Part shown: piece after piece, positions 17,054 through 25,036 of the stretch | How positions within the stretch are numbered: the first letter of the stretch is position 1 | How the letters are laid out: each line of letters opens with the position of its first letter | NCBI GenBank assembly: GCA_964415295.1 | Contig: CAYPYN010000004.1 | Coordinates: forward strand, 248,001 to 312,000 | DNA: 64,000 nucleotides | Reading direction: 5' to 3' | Origin: SB21 sp964415295 | GTDB lineage: Bacteria > CLD3 > SB21 | Translations under genes and position numbers: made by a program | Notes under the pieces: model-generated | The model's input: the letters and a program-made list of their open reading frames with translations, nothing else | What the model was told of the DNA's origin: nothing | Database searches by the model: none

Positions 17054-18202
17054 ATGAAATTGTCCAAAGAAGAACTCTCAAGATATAGCCGTCATATTAT
17101 ACTCAAAGACTTCGGGATCGAAGGTCAGGAAAAACTAAAATCAGCTCGCGTATTGGTCATTGGCGCAGGAGGTCTTGGTAGCCCGCTCCTTCTCTACCTC
17201 GCGGCCGCGGGAGTCGGTACTATCGGAATTGTCGACTACGATGTCGTGGACGAAACCAACCTCCAACGGCAGGTCCTTTTCACCGTTGACGATGTCGGCA
17301 AGCCGAAGGCCGATACGGCGGCTAAGAGATTAGCTGCACTAAATCCCCTTATTCAGATCGTGCCTTACTCGGTACCGTTCACGTCCGCCAATGCAATGGA
17401 GATCATCCGAGGCTACGATGTCGTTGCCGACGGAACGGATAACTTTCAGACCCGCTATCTCATTAACGATGCGTGCGTGATGCTCGGTAAGCCGAACGTC
17501 TACGGATCGATCTTTCAATTCGACGGACAGGTTTCGGTGTTTAATTACACCGACGCCGGCGGGAACCTGGGCCCCAACTACCGAGATCTGTACCCTACTC
17601 CGCCCCCGCCGGGAATGGTCCCGAGTTGCGCTGAAGGAGGGGTTTTAGGTGTTTTGCCGGGAATAGTCGGAGCTCTGCAGGCCAATGAAGTTTTGAAAGT
17701 CATCACCGGATGCGGCGAACCTCTCTCCGGAAAATTGTTCTTATTTGACGCACTGAAATTTGAAACAAGAATCTTGAAATTCTCTCGTGACGACAGCAAT
17801 CCTCTGAATGGTAAGAATCCTACTATCACGCAATTGATCGATTACGATGAATTCTGCGGCCTGAAGACGGCTTCTTCGCAGACTTCAATCAACGAGATCG
17901 GCGCTGTTGAACTGAAGCAATGGATAGACTCCAAGAAACAATTTCAGCTGATCGATGTACGTGAACCGTTTGAACACGATCTGGTAAACATAGGAGGAGA
18001 ACTAATTCCTCTTTCCGCGATTGAGGAAAATTTGGCGAGGATTTCAAAAAACAAACCGGTGGTGGTCTATTGTAAAACAGGTGTCCGCAGTGCAAAGGCC
18101 ATAAAGCAGTTGCTGAATAATGGACTTTTCGAGCTTTACAACCTGAAGGGAGGTATCATCGCCTATATTTCCGAGGTCGATCCGAATCTTCCCAAATACT
18201 AA
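17054..18202 (+). CDS. MoeB/ThiF-type adenylyltransferase fused to rhodanese
   Basis: A 382-residue E1-like enzyme (residues 1-265) with a C-terminal rhodanese domain (about 285-380), as in MOCS3/Uba4. It should adenylate the C-terminus of a small sulfur carrier (MoaD or ThiS type) and load sulfur via the rhodanese cysteine in CKTGVRS. The ATP loop is IGAGGLGS and the E1 cysteine region is VPSCAEGGV. Both structural zinc CxxC pairs of E. coli MoeB are missing (GPNYRDLYP and NPLNGKNP). I chose the ATG at 17054; a GTG at 17042 is possible. There is no clear ribosome site because a repeat occupies the leader. Confidence 0.87.
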   Translation: MKLSKEELSRYSRHIILKDFGIEGQEKLKSARVLVIGAGGLGSPLLLYLAAAGVGTIGIVDYDVVDETNLQRQVLFTVDDVGKPKADTAAKRLAALNPLIQIVPYSVPFTSANAMEIIRGYDVVADGTDNFQTRYLINDACVMLGKPNVYGSIFQFDGQVSVFNYTDAGGNLGPNYRDLYPTPPPPGMVPSCAEGGVLGVLPGIVGALQANEVLKVITGCGEPLSGKLFLFDALKFETRILKFSRDDSNPLNGKNPTITQLIDYDEFCGLKTASSQTSINEIGAVELKQWIDSKKQFQLIDVREPFEHDLVNIGGELIPLSAIEENLARISKNKPVVVYCKTGVRSAKAIKQLLNNGLFELYNLKGGIIAYISEVDPNLPKY

Positions 18203-19341
18203 TTCTTGAATTTTAACCGCATTTGCACGATTTCCGGCCGGTTGCCGGTTCTGACCGGCGGCCCCCAGGTTCCGACCCCGCAAGAAACGTAGATGTGCGT
18301 ATTCCCCTTCCGAATATAACCCCAACTCACTTCAAAAACTTTTTTGGTTATGTAATTGAACGGCCACATTTGGCCATGATGCGTATGGCCTGATAACTGC
18401 AGATCAACATTGTTTTTTGCGGCTTCTTCCAGGTGAAACGGTTGGTGATCCATCAAAAGAATCGGATATGAAGGATCTATCCCCCCAAGCAGCTCATTCA
18501 TCGTTTTCCTTCTTTTACCGGCAAAACCTGTAACGCTTCTGTCTTCGCGACCGGCCAGGAAGAAACTGTCGGCTATTTTGACGACCTCATCGCGAAGCAC
18601 GCTGATTCCGTGGTCCGCCAGGTACTGGCTGGCGGCATCCGCACCACCGATGAATTCATGATTGCCGGTGATCGAAAAAACACCGAGCTTCGTTTGGATC
18701 CGGCGAAGCGACTCTCCCAGATTTTCTTTGATCACCGGCGCAAGATCTTCGTCAACCACATCTCCGGGTAAAAGAACGATATCCGGATCCAGTCCGTTTA
18801 TCGTATCAACAATATGATCCAGGCGCTTTCTCCCAATGATCGTTCCCAAATGAATGTCTGAAGCTATGACAATATTCAGATCTTTGATACCTCCGGCTCT
18901 TTTCTGAACATCTAAAGTCATCTTTCTCACACGGAAGTGCCTGGCGTTGATGTGGCCGCCCGCAACCGTCAGGAATGTTAAGGCCGCTATGGAGATGGTT
19001 ATATGTGACGAAGTTAGCCATGCTGTTTCCGGAAGAAAGCGGGCAGTCGTATTAATAAATATCAAAATATCGGCCGCCAAACCAAACAAACAAAGATAGA
19101 GCATACAAGCCAGCCAGAACGATCCCATCCATGTCAGAATCTCACTGAACCGGGACAGCGCAAGCCGTTCCAGTATGCGCCCCGCGATGAAAGCCGATGC
19201 GACGATCAGGAAGCCGATCGCGTAGAATATCCGCAACCCGGAATCGGGAGGAATGGCCTGCCATCCTCTTATGAAAAGATAGAGGTTGACGGCCGCATAG
19301 ATTGAAAGTACTATAGAGAAGAAAACAATAAACTTTTTCAT
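18199..19341 (-). CDS. Membrane-anchored metallophosphoesterase (YaeI-like)
   Basis: A 380-residue protein with about four hydrophobic segments in the first 140 residues and a calcineurin-like phosphoesterase domain after them. Metal-binding motifs occur in order: SDIHLG, LPGDVVDE, GNHEF, and SGHTHHGQ. This arrangement matches membrane-tethered phosphodiesterases related to YaeI, which in some bacteria hydrolyse lipid-A-type or other phosphodiesters. Substrate is not determinable here. The stop codon overlaps the end of the moeB-like gene by 4 bases in convergent orientation; it shares an operon with the thioesterase, one base upstream. Confidence 0.88.
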   Translation of the reverse strand: MKKFIVFFSIVLSIYAAVNLYLFIRGWQAIPPDSGLRIFYAIGFLIVASAFIAGRILERLALSRFSEILTWMGSFWLACMLYLCLFGLAADILIFINTTARFLPETAWLTSSHITISIAALTFLTVAGGHINARHFRVRKMTLDVQKRAGGIKDLNIVIASDIHLGTIIGRKRLDHIVDTINGLDPDIVLLPGDVVDEDLAPVIKENLGESLRRIQTKLGVFSITGNHEFIGGADAASQYLADHGISVLRDEVVKIADSFFLAGREDRSVTGFAGKRRKTMNELLGGIDPSYPILLMDHQPFHLEEAAKNNVDLQLSGHTHHGQMWPFNYITKKVFEVSWGYIRKGNTHIYVSCGVGTWGPPVRTGNRPEIVQMRLKFKN

Positions 19342-19342
19342 G

Positions 19343-19780
19343 TTAGTGTTTTACCGCATTTTCAATTTCCTCGATCTTCTTCCGTAGCACGGCTGGCATG
19401 GCGCATTTCTCATTTTTGTTATAGTCATAGACGACGATGACGCCGGAACCTTCCGCCACAATGGAACCCAATGTATGGCTGAAAACGGCATACTCCATGG
19501 TGAATCGGTCCGAGTGAACTTCGGTGACCCTTGTTCCGATCGAAACGGTATCGGGATAGGTCAAGGGCTTGCGGAACCTGCAACTTGTCGAATGGAGAAT
19601 GACGCCGATCCCTTTGGTTTTAGCCAGTTCCCAAACGCCCATGCGCTGAAAATATTCTGAACGAGCGCTTTCAAAATATCGAAAATAGACGATATTATTG
19701 ACATGCCCGAGCGCATCCATCTCACCCCAGGCAACCGGCGTTTCAAAGATGACCGGGAATTTTTTCAATGCGTCTTTCAC
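19343..19780 (-). CDS. Acyl-CoA thioesterase, hot-dog fold (YbgC/FadM-like)
   Basis: A 145-residue single hot-dog domain. The motif MDALGHVNNIVYFRYFE near the N-terminus carries the catalytic aspartate and the conserved HVNN, followed by SCRFRKPL and the central beta strands. Length fits the 4HBT thioesterase family. It hydrolyses acyl-CoA thioesters, the chain length being unknown. The next gene, a phosphoesterase, begins one base after its stop. Confidence 0.88.
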   Translation of the reverse strand: MKDALKKFPVIFETPVAWGEMDALGHVNNIVYFRYFESARSEYFQRMGVWELAKTKGIGVILHSTSCRFRKPLTYPDTVSIGTRVTEVHSDRFTMEYAVFSHTLGSIVAEGSGVIVVYDYNKNEKCAMPAVLRKKIEEIENAVKH

Positions 19781-19870
19781 AATTTACTCCTTTTTTGAAT
19801 ATACCGAGAAGTAATTTACACCTTCATGGTAAAAACTCAAGATTTTATGCTCCGCACGGCAATTAACACG

Positions 19871-19906
19871 GGCCTACGAAAAACCACGTAGTTTGCTATT
19901 TAGGCC
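19871..19906 (+). promoter_or_regulatory. Structured leader element before ahcY
   Basis: GGCCTA (19871-19876) can pair with TAGGCC (19901-19906), and inside it CTACG pairs with CGTAG across eight bases. The two helices share bases, so alternative folds are possible. No T run follows. It lies 77 bases before the ahcY start codon. It does not match the SAH riboswitch consensus as I know it. Confidence 0.35.
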
Positions 19907-19982
19907 AAAAACAAATTGCAATTATAGACATGATATATTATTTTACGGCGTTTAGAAGAATTAACACATAAAGGAGAAATCA

Positions 19983-21317
19983 ATGTCAGTTGCTGAAAAG
20001 CTCAATACGAAAGTCCCCCCTTACTTGAAGTATAAAGTCAAGGATTTGTCTTTGGCAGATTGGGGCCGCAAGGAAATCCTTCTGGCCGAAGCGGAAATGC
20101 CCGGCCTTATGTCCCTTCGCAAAGAATACGGGGCACAAAAACCCCTAAAAGGAGCCCGAATCGCCGGCTGCCTGCACATGACGATCCAGACGGCTGTATT
20201 GATAGAAACACTGGTTGACCTCGGCGCCGAAGTGACATGGTCTTCCTGCAACATCTTCTCCACACAAGACCACGCCGCTGCAGCTATTGCGGCAAAAGGT
20301 ATCTCGGTATACGCCTGGAAAGGTATGAATGCAGAAGAATTCGACTGGTGCATCGAACAAACGTTATTTTTCGGTGAGGACCGTAAGCCGCTTAACATGA
20401 TCCTTGATGATGGCGGCGATCTGACCAATATGGTGTTTGACAAGTATCCTGAGTTGATCAAGGGCATCAAAGGATTGTCCGAAGAAACCACGACCGGCGT
20501 ACATCGTCTGTATGAACGCATGAAAAACGGTACGTTACCGATTCCTGCTATCAATGTGAACGACTCCGTGACCAAATCAAAATTTGACAATAAATACGGC
20601 TGCCGTGAGTCTTTGGTTGATGCCATCCGGCGCGCTACCGACCTGATGCTCGCAGGCAAAGTGGCTGTTGTTGCGGGCTTTGGAGATGTCGGCAAAGGCT
20701 CCGCCGAATCGCTGAGCAGTGCTGGTGTACGCGTGATCGTGACGGAGATCGATCCTATCTGCGCTCTTCAGGCCGCTATGGAGGGATATGAGGTCAAGAA
20801 AATGGACCATGCCGTTAAAGAAGCGGATATCGTCGTTACGGCGACAGGAAATATGAACATTGTCACCGACCGGCATTTCAGAATGATGAAAGATAAGGCC
20901 GTCGTTTGCAATATCGGTCACTTTGACACCGAGATCGATATGGCCTGGATTAACAAACATTACGGAAAAACCAAAGAAGAGATCAAACCGCAGGTGGACA
21001 AATATACTATCGACGGCAAGGATATTATTGTCCTGGCCGAAGGCCGTCTGGTCAATCTCGGTTGCGCCATGGGTCATCCTTCATTCGTCATGTCCAATTC
21101 GTTCACCAATCAAACTCTGGCCCAGATCGAGTTGTGGAATCATTCCGACAGATATGAGAAGAAGGTTTATACATTACCGAAACATCTCGATGAAAAAGTT
21201 GCCCGTCTGCATCTCGAAAAGATCGGAGCAGAACTGGATGTGCTTACGCCGGAACAGGCACAATACATCGGCGTAACGGTCGAAGGACCTTACAAATCGG
21301 ACATGTACCGTTACTAA
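19983..21317 (+). CDS. ahcY: Adenosylhomocysteinase
   Basis: A 444-residue NAD-dependent enzyme that splits S-adenosylhomocysteine into adenosine and homocysteine, recycling the product of methylation. The NAD loop VVAGFGDVGKGSA is near residue 225, and the C-terminal block NLGCAMGHPSFVMS is typical. AAAGGAG lies six bases before the ATG. The following gene is metH, which consumes homocysteine, so the two form a methyl-cycle pair, though a terminator hairpin separates them. Confidence 0.97.
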   Translation: MSVAEKLNTKVPPYLKYKVKDLSLADWGRKEILLAEAEMPGLMSLRKEYGAQKPLKGARIAGCLHMTIQTAVLIETLVDLGAEVTWSSCNIFSTQDHAAAAIAAKGISVYAWKGMNAEEFDWCIEQTLFFGEDRKPLNMILDDGGDLTNMVFDKYPELIKGIKGLSEETTTGVHRLYERMKNGTLPIPAINVNDSVTKSKFDNKYGCRESLVDAIRRATDLMLAGKVAVVAGFGDVGKGSAESLSSAGVRVIVTEIDPICALQAAMEGYEVKKMDHAVKEADIVVTATGNMNIVTDRHFRMMKDKAVVCNIGHFDTEIDMAWINKHYGKTKEEIKPQVDKYTIDGKDIIVLAEGRLVNLGCAMGHPSFVMSNSFTNQTLAQIELWNHSDRYEKKVYTLPKHLDEKVARLHLEKIGAELDVLTPEQAQYIGVTVEGPYKSDMYRY

Positions 21318-21337
21318 CCGTAATTTACGATTATGCG

Positions 21338-21373
21338 AAAAAGCGATTTCGAGTAATCGGGATCGCTTTTTTT
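21338..21373 (+). terminator. Terminator hairpin between ahcY and metH
   Basis: AAAAAGCGAT pairs with ATCGCTTTTT over a 14-base loop and ends in seven T. It is only 17 bases before the metH ATG, so it could act as an attenuator for metH as well as an ahcY terminator. Confidence 0.85.
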
Positions 21374-21390
21374 GTTAAAAACGCTATTCC

Positions 21391-23208
21391 ATGAAATCAT
21401 TCTTAGACATACTCAAAGAAAAGATCATAGTATTTGATGGCGCGACCGGAACGAACCTGCAAACGCAGAACCTGACCGCCGACGACTTTGGCGGAGAAGT
21501 CTATAACGGTTGCAATGAATACTTGCTGATATCGAAACCATCGGCTATGGAAAAAGTCCACGTCGAGTTCCTCAAAGCCGGCGCGGATGTAATCGAAACC
21601 AATACGTTCGGCTCTTCTTCGATCGTTCTGGCTGAATACGGTCTTCAGGACCGCGCCTATGAACTTAGTAAATTAGGCGCAGAGCTTGCAAAGAAGTGCG
21701 CCCACGACTTCTCCACTCCGGACAAACCGCGGTTCGTCGCAGGATCTATCGGGCCGACAACCAAACTGCCGTCGCTGGGCCATATCGATTTTGAATCCAT
21801 GCGAAAAAGTTTTTACGATCAATTGGCAGGTCTGTTGGACGGAGGCGCAGACATTTTTTGTATCGAAACCTGCCAGGATATCCTACAAACTAAAATTGCC
21901 TTATGCGCGGCTCAGGATCTTTTCAAGGACAGAAAGAGGAAAGTCCCGGTGATCGTATCTGTAACGGTTGAAACGACCGGTACCATGCTGATGGGAACCG
22001 AGATCGGCGCGGCTTTGACGACGATTGAACCATTGGATATCGTGGACGTAATCGGGATGAATTGCGCTACCGGACCTAAGGAAATGTCTGAGAATATCCG
22101 TTATCTGTGCCACAATTCACCTTTGCCTGTATTTTGTATGCCCAATGCCGGAATACCTGAAAATATCGGCGGTAAGGCGCATTACCATTTGTCGCCGACG
22201 GAACTAACCCAATGGCTTGGTCATTTTGCCAAAGATTTTGGCGTCAATATTGTAGGCGGTTGCTGCGGTACAACACCGGAACATATCAAAGCTCTTGCGG
22301 ATCAGACCGGTTCGCTGAACCCCAGATCACGCGAATGGTCCTACGTCTCTTCCGTGTCATCGCTTTATAACTCCGTTCCCATGCACATCGACCCGGCTCC
22401 GATCATCATCGGCGAACGGACAAACGCCAACGGTTCTAAGAAATTCAAAGAACTTCTGATCGCCGAAGATTATGACGCGATGGTCTCTATGGGGAAAGAA
22501 CAGATTCGAGAAGGGGCTCATGTGCTCGATGTGTGTGTAGCTTATGTAGGCCGCAACGAGATCAAGGACATGGAAGAAGTTATCAAGAGGTTCAATACCC
22601 AGGTATCCATACCTATTATGATCGATTCCACGGAATACCCCGTGATGGAAAAGGCTTTGCAGATGCTTGGTAGCCGCGCTATCGTCAATTCTATCAACCT
22701 CGAGGATGGTGAGGAGCGCATATCAAAAGTACTACCCTTATGCAAACGTTACGGGGCGGCGGTGGTGGCCTTGACCATCGACGAAGACGGCATGGCCAAA
22801 ACCCGCGAAAAAAAGTTTGAAATCGCTAAACGTATTCACGACCTTGCGATTAACAAATACGGTATGCGTGAAGAAGATCTGATATTCGATACGTTGACAT
22901 TTACGCTGGGGTCGGGCGATGAGGAATTTAGAAAGGCCGGCGTGGAAACTATCGAGGCTATACGATTGATCAAGAAAGAATTCCCCAAGGTCAAAACGTT
23001 ACTCGGAGTTAGCAATATATCCTTTGGCCTGACTCCCGAGGCACGAAACGTGATCAATTCGGTCTTTTTACACTACGCGATAGAAGCCGGACTTGATATG
23101 GCCATCGTCAACGCCCAGAAGATCAAACCACTTTATAAGATCGACGAGAAAGAACGCGAACTGGCTAGACAATTGATATTTGATGAGAGAAAGTACGAAG
23201 CCGCTTAA
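21391..23208 (+). CDS. metH: Methionine synthase N-terminal half (Hcy and pterin modules only)
   Basis: A 605-residue protein corresponding to the first half of cobalamin-dependent MetH. Residues 1-310 are the homocysteine methyltransferase barrel with the zinc cysteines (GMNCATG and GGCCGTTP). Residues about 330-605 are the pterin-binding barrel for methyltetrahydrofolate (IIIGERTNANGSKKF, then the DGxxxLD-like AHVLDVCV). The chain ends KYEAA right after the pterin barrel; the cobalamin-binding and SAM-reactivation modules of full-length MetH (about 1200 residues) are absent and not encoded nearby. An inverted repeat begins at the stop codon. It may work with a separate B12 protein or be a truncated gene. 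The frame is intact throughout. Confidence 0.88.
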   Translation: MKSFLDILKEKIIVFDGATGTNLQTQNLTADDFGGEVYNGCNEYLLISKPSAMEKVHVEFLKAGADVIETNTFGSSSIVLAEYGLQDRAYELSKLGAELAKKCAHDFSTPDKPRFVAGSIGPTTKLPSLGHIDFESMRKSFYDQLAGLLDGGADIFCIETCQDILQTKIALCAAQDLFKDRKRKVPVIVSVTVETTGTMLMGTEIGAALTTIEPLDIVDVIGMNCATGPKEMSENIRYLCHNSPLPVFCMPNAGIPENIGGKAHYHLSPTELTQWLGHFAKDFGVNIVGGCCGTTPEHIKALADQTGSLNPRSREWSYVSSVSSLYNSVPMHIDPAPIIIGERTNANGSKKFKELLIAEDYDAMVSMGKEQIREGAHVLDVCVAYVGRNEIKDMEEVIKRFNTQVSIPIMIDSTEYPVMEKALQMLGSRAIVNSINLEDGEERISKVLPLCKRYGAAVVALTIDEDGMAKTREKKFEIAKRIHDLAINKYGMREEDLIFDTLTFTLGSGDEEFRKAGVETIEAIRLIKKEFPKVKTLLGVSNISFGLTPEARNVINSVFLHYAIEAGLDMAIVNAQKIKPLYKIDEKERELARQLIFDERKYEAA

Positions 23209-23275
23209 CAATGAATAATGAGTAATGAATAAAAATGGAGCTTGTATTAATTATTAATTACTCATTATGTATTGT
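23208..23275. repeat. Imperfect inverted repeat, AATGAGTAAT type
   Basis: The arm at 23208-23230 (beginning ACAATGAATAATGAGTAAT) and the reverse complement of 23253-23275 agree at about 18 of 23 positions. The element starts on the last base of the metH stop and its right arm encodes the last five residues and stop of the convergent peptide-binding gene. Confidence 0.6.
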
Positions 23276-24910
23276 CCATTCCCAGAACTTGTCTATCTCC
23301 CCCAACATACTTGTTTTGGTGTTTTTGATTCTGTGATTGTAACCCACAATTTCATCCCTCCAAAACAAGAACGTAGCCGGCTGATCTTCGTAGATGATCG
23401 CCTGAAACCTTTTCCAGGTCTGGGCCGCATCCTGAGGATTGATAAAACTCTTCCCCTTTTCGATCAGCTTATCGACCTCAGCGTTCTGATATGAAACATC
23501 ATTGTAAAGGTTCTTTTTCAGATCCGAATTCCACTCGCTTGTAGGATCGATCTGCAATGTTACTCCAATCCCGGAAATGAAAGCATCATAGTTCTTTTTA
23601 AGCTCATTATCGTAAAACACGTTGGTCTCAACGCTTTGAACGCGCACTTTGATGCCAATGTTCTCAAGATTTCTTTGAATAATCAGGGCGGCAAATTCTC
23701 GCCGGTCGTTGCCGGCATCGTAATAGAGATCAAATTCGAATTTCCGTCCGTTTCGGTCGATGACGCCGTCTCCGTCGTGATCTGTCCAGCCTTCCTTCTG
23801 AAGCAGCGACAGGGCTAATTTAGGATCGTATGGGAGCGGTCTCAATGAATCATTATAAGCCCATCTGAATACGGGAGAAACGGGCGAGACAGCCTGTCGG
23901 CCGTATTCACCCAGAAAGCCGTCCACGATCTCCTGCCGGTTTATGGCCATGGTCAGCGCTTTCCGAACGTTCCTATTCCCAAACAACGGATGGGGAACGA
24001 TCTTTTCTCCGCTACTCTCATGATAGATTTTCTGGTCGATATTCTGCCATCCGATGTAATCATAATAACGTGATCTCATCAGTTCGATCCTGATGGACGG
24101 GTTGGCCTTCCTGATCTGTGCCACGTCCTGCGGGTTAATCGGATACATGACATCCACCTCACCGGTCATGAGTGCCGTAAGACGTGTGGTGTATTCCGGT
24201 ATAACGCGAAATACGATCTGTCCGACACTACCCGGATGCGGGACCTTACATTCATCCCTCGATTTGTAAACGATCTGTTCCTGCTTTTTCCAGGACGCCA
24301 ATCGGTATGGACCTGCAGATACGGGAGATTGATTGAACGCGTGAGTCCTTATCTCCGCAGGCTTCACATCCTTCAGCAGATGATAGGGCAAAAAACCCGG
24401 CTGAAGATTGGTATCGTATATCTGAAGCGGATTTGCTTTTCTAAAATGGAAAACGATCGTAGAATCGTTGATAACCTTGATCGCACGGTCAAGGTTTCCC
24501 TTTTCGTCAAGGTCAAGCATTTGCAGCTGATCTTTTTTAGAACTCGCTACGTCAGGATTATTGATGAGTTCAAAAGTAAACTTGATATCCCGGGCGGTAA
24601 CCCTCTCTCCGTCCTCCCAGAAAACATCCGATCTCAAAAAGTACGTCAGGGATTTATGATCCTGAGAAAACTCGTAGCGTTTGGCAAGCAATGGCTTATA
24701 GAAAATGGCGCCGGACACGGTATCAAACTCCGATTCAAGCAGTCTGGGGTAGATGCCCGTACAGAGTATCCTTCCAAATGCCGAAACATGAGTGACCGGA
24801 TTGATCTGATCCGGGTCGGCTTTGACCGCAACAACCACGGTAGATCGATCATGTTTTGTAGAACACGAAACAATAAGTAGGCATACAAACAGTATGGAAA
24901 AACGACTCAT
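23258..24910 (-). CDS. ABC transporter substrate-binding lipoprotein (peptide/nickel type, SBP_bac_5)
   Basis: A 550-residue extracytoplasmic solute-binding protein. The signal ends LIVSC (Cys16), a good lipobox, so it should be anchored in the envelope. The mature protein carries the family-5 pattern: an early YPRLLE stretch, the FxxDVxWEDG-type phrase, RKALTMAINRQEIVDG in the middle and the ligand-domain DxDGDG-type loop (DHDGDGVID). It would present oligopeptides or similar ligands. No permease or ATPase gene is adjacent. The last residues (TIHNE) are encoded by the intergenic repeat. Confidence 0.9.
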   Translation of the reverse strand: MSRFSILFVCLLIVSCSTKHDRSTVVVAVKADPDQINPVTHVSAFGRILCTGIYPRLLESEFDTVSGAIFYKPLLAKRYEFSQDHKSLTYFLRSDVFWEDGERVTARDIKFTFELINNPDVASSKKDQLQMLDLDEKGNLDRAIKVINDSTIVFHFRKANPLQIYDTNLQPGFLPYHLLKDVKPAEIRTHAFNQSPVSAGPYRLASWKKQEQIVYKSRDECKVPHPGSVGQIVFRVIPEYTTRLTALMTGEVDVMYPINPQDVAQIRKANPSIRIELMRSRYYDYIGWQNIDQKIYHESSGEKIVPHPLFGNRNVRKALTMAINRQEIVDGFLGEYGRQAVSPVSPVFRWAYNDSLRPLPYDPKLALSLLQKEGWTDHDGDGVIDRNGRKFEFDLYYDAGNDRREFAALIIQRNLENIGIKVRVQSVETNVFYDNELKKNYDAFISGIGVTLQIDPTSEWNSDLKKNLYNDVSYQNAEVDKLIEKGKSFINPQDAAQTWKRFQAIIYEDQPATFLFWRDEIVGYNHRIKNTKTSMLGEIDKFWEWTIHNE

Positions 24911-24970
24911 ATACTCCTCTTCGTAAAGTATAATCGGTTTCGATCGGTATGATGTGTGTCATCCGTTAAC

Positions 24971-25004
24971 AAACAAAAAGCCTGCCTTAAATGAAGGCAG
25001 GCTT
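24971..25004 (-). terminator. Terminator of the ferredoxin reductase gene
   Basis: Perfect 11-pair stem AAGCCTGCCTT / AAGGCAGGCTT with a five-base loop; on the minus strand it is followed by TTTTTGTTTG. Confidence 0.9.
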
Positions 25005-25036
25005 AATTAAATACAAATCACAAACAAAAACGATAC

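Noticed and set aside
19800..19982. SAH riboswitch upstream of ahcY.
   Set aside because: The hairpins present do not match the conserved core of that riboswitch as I know it.
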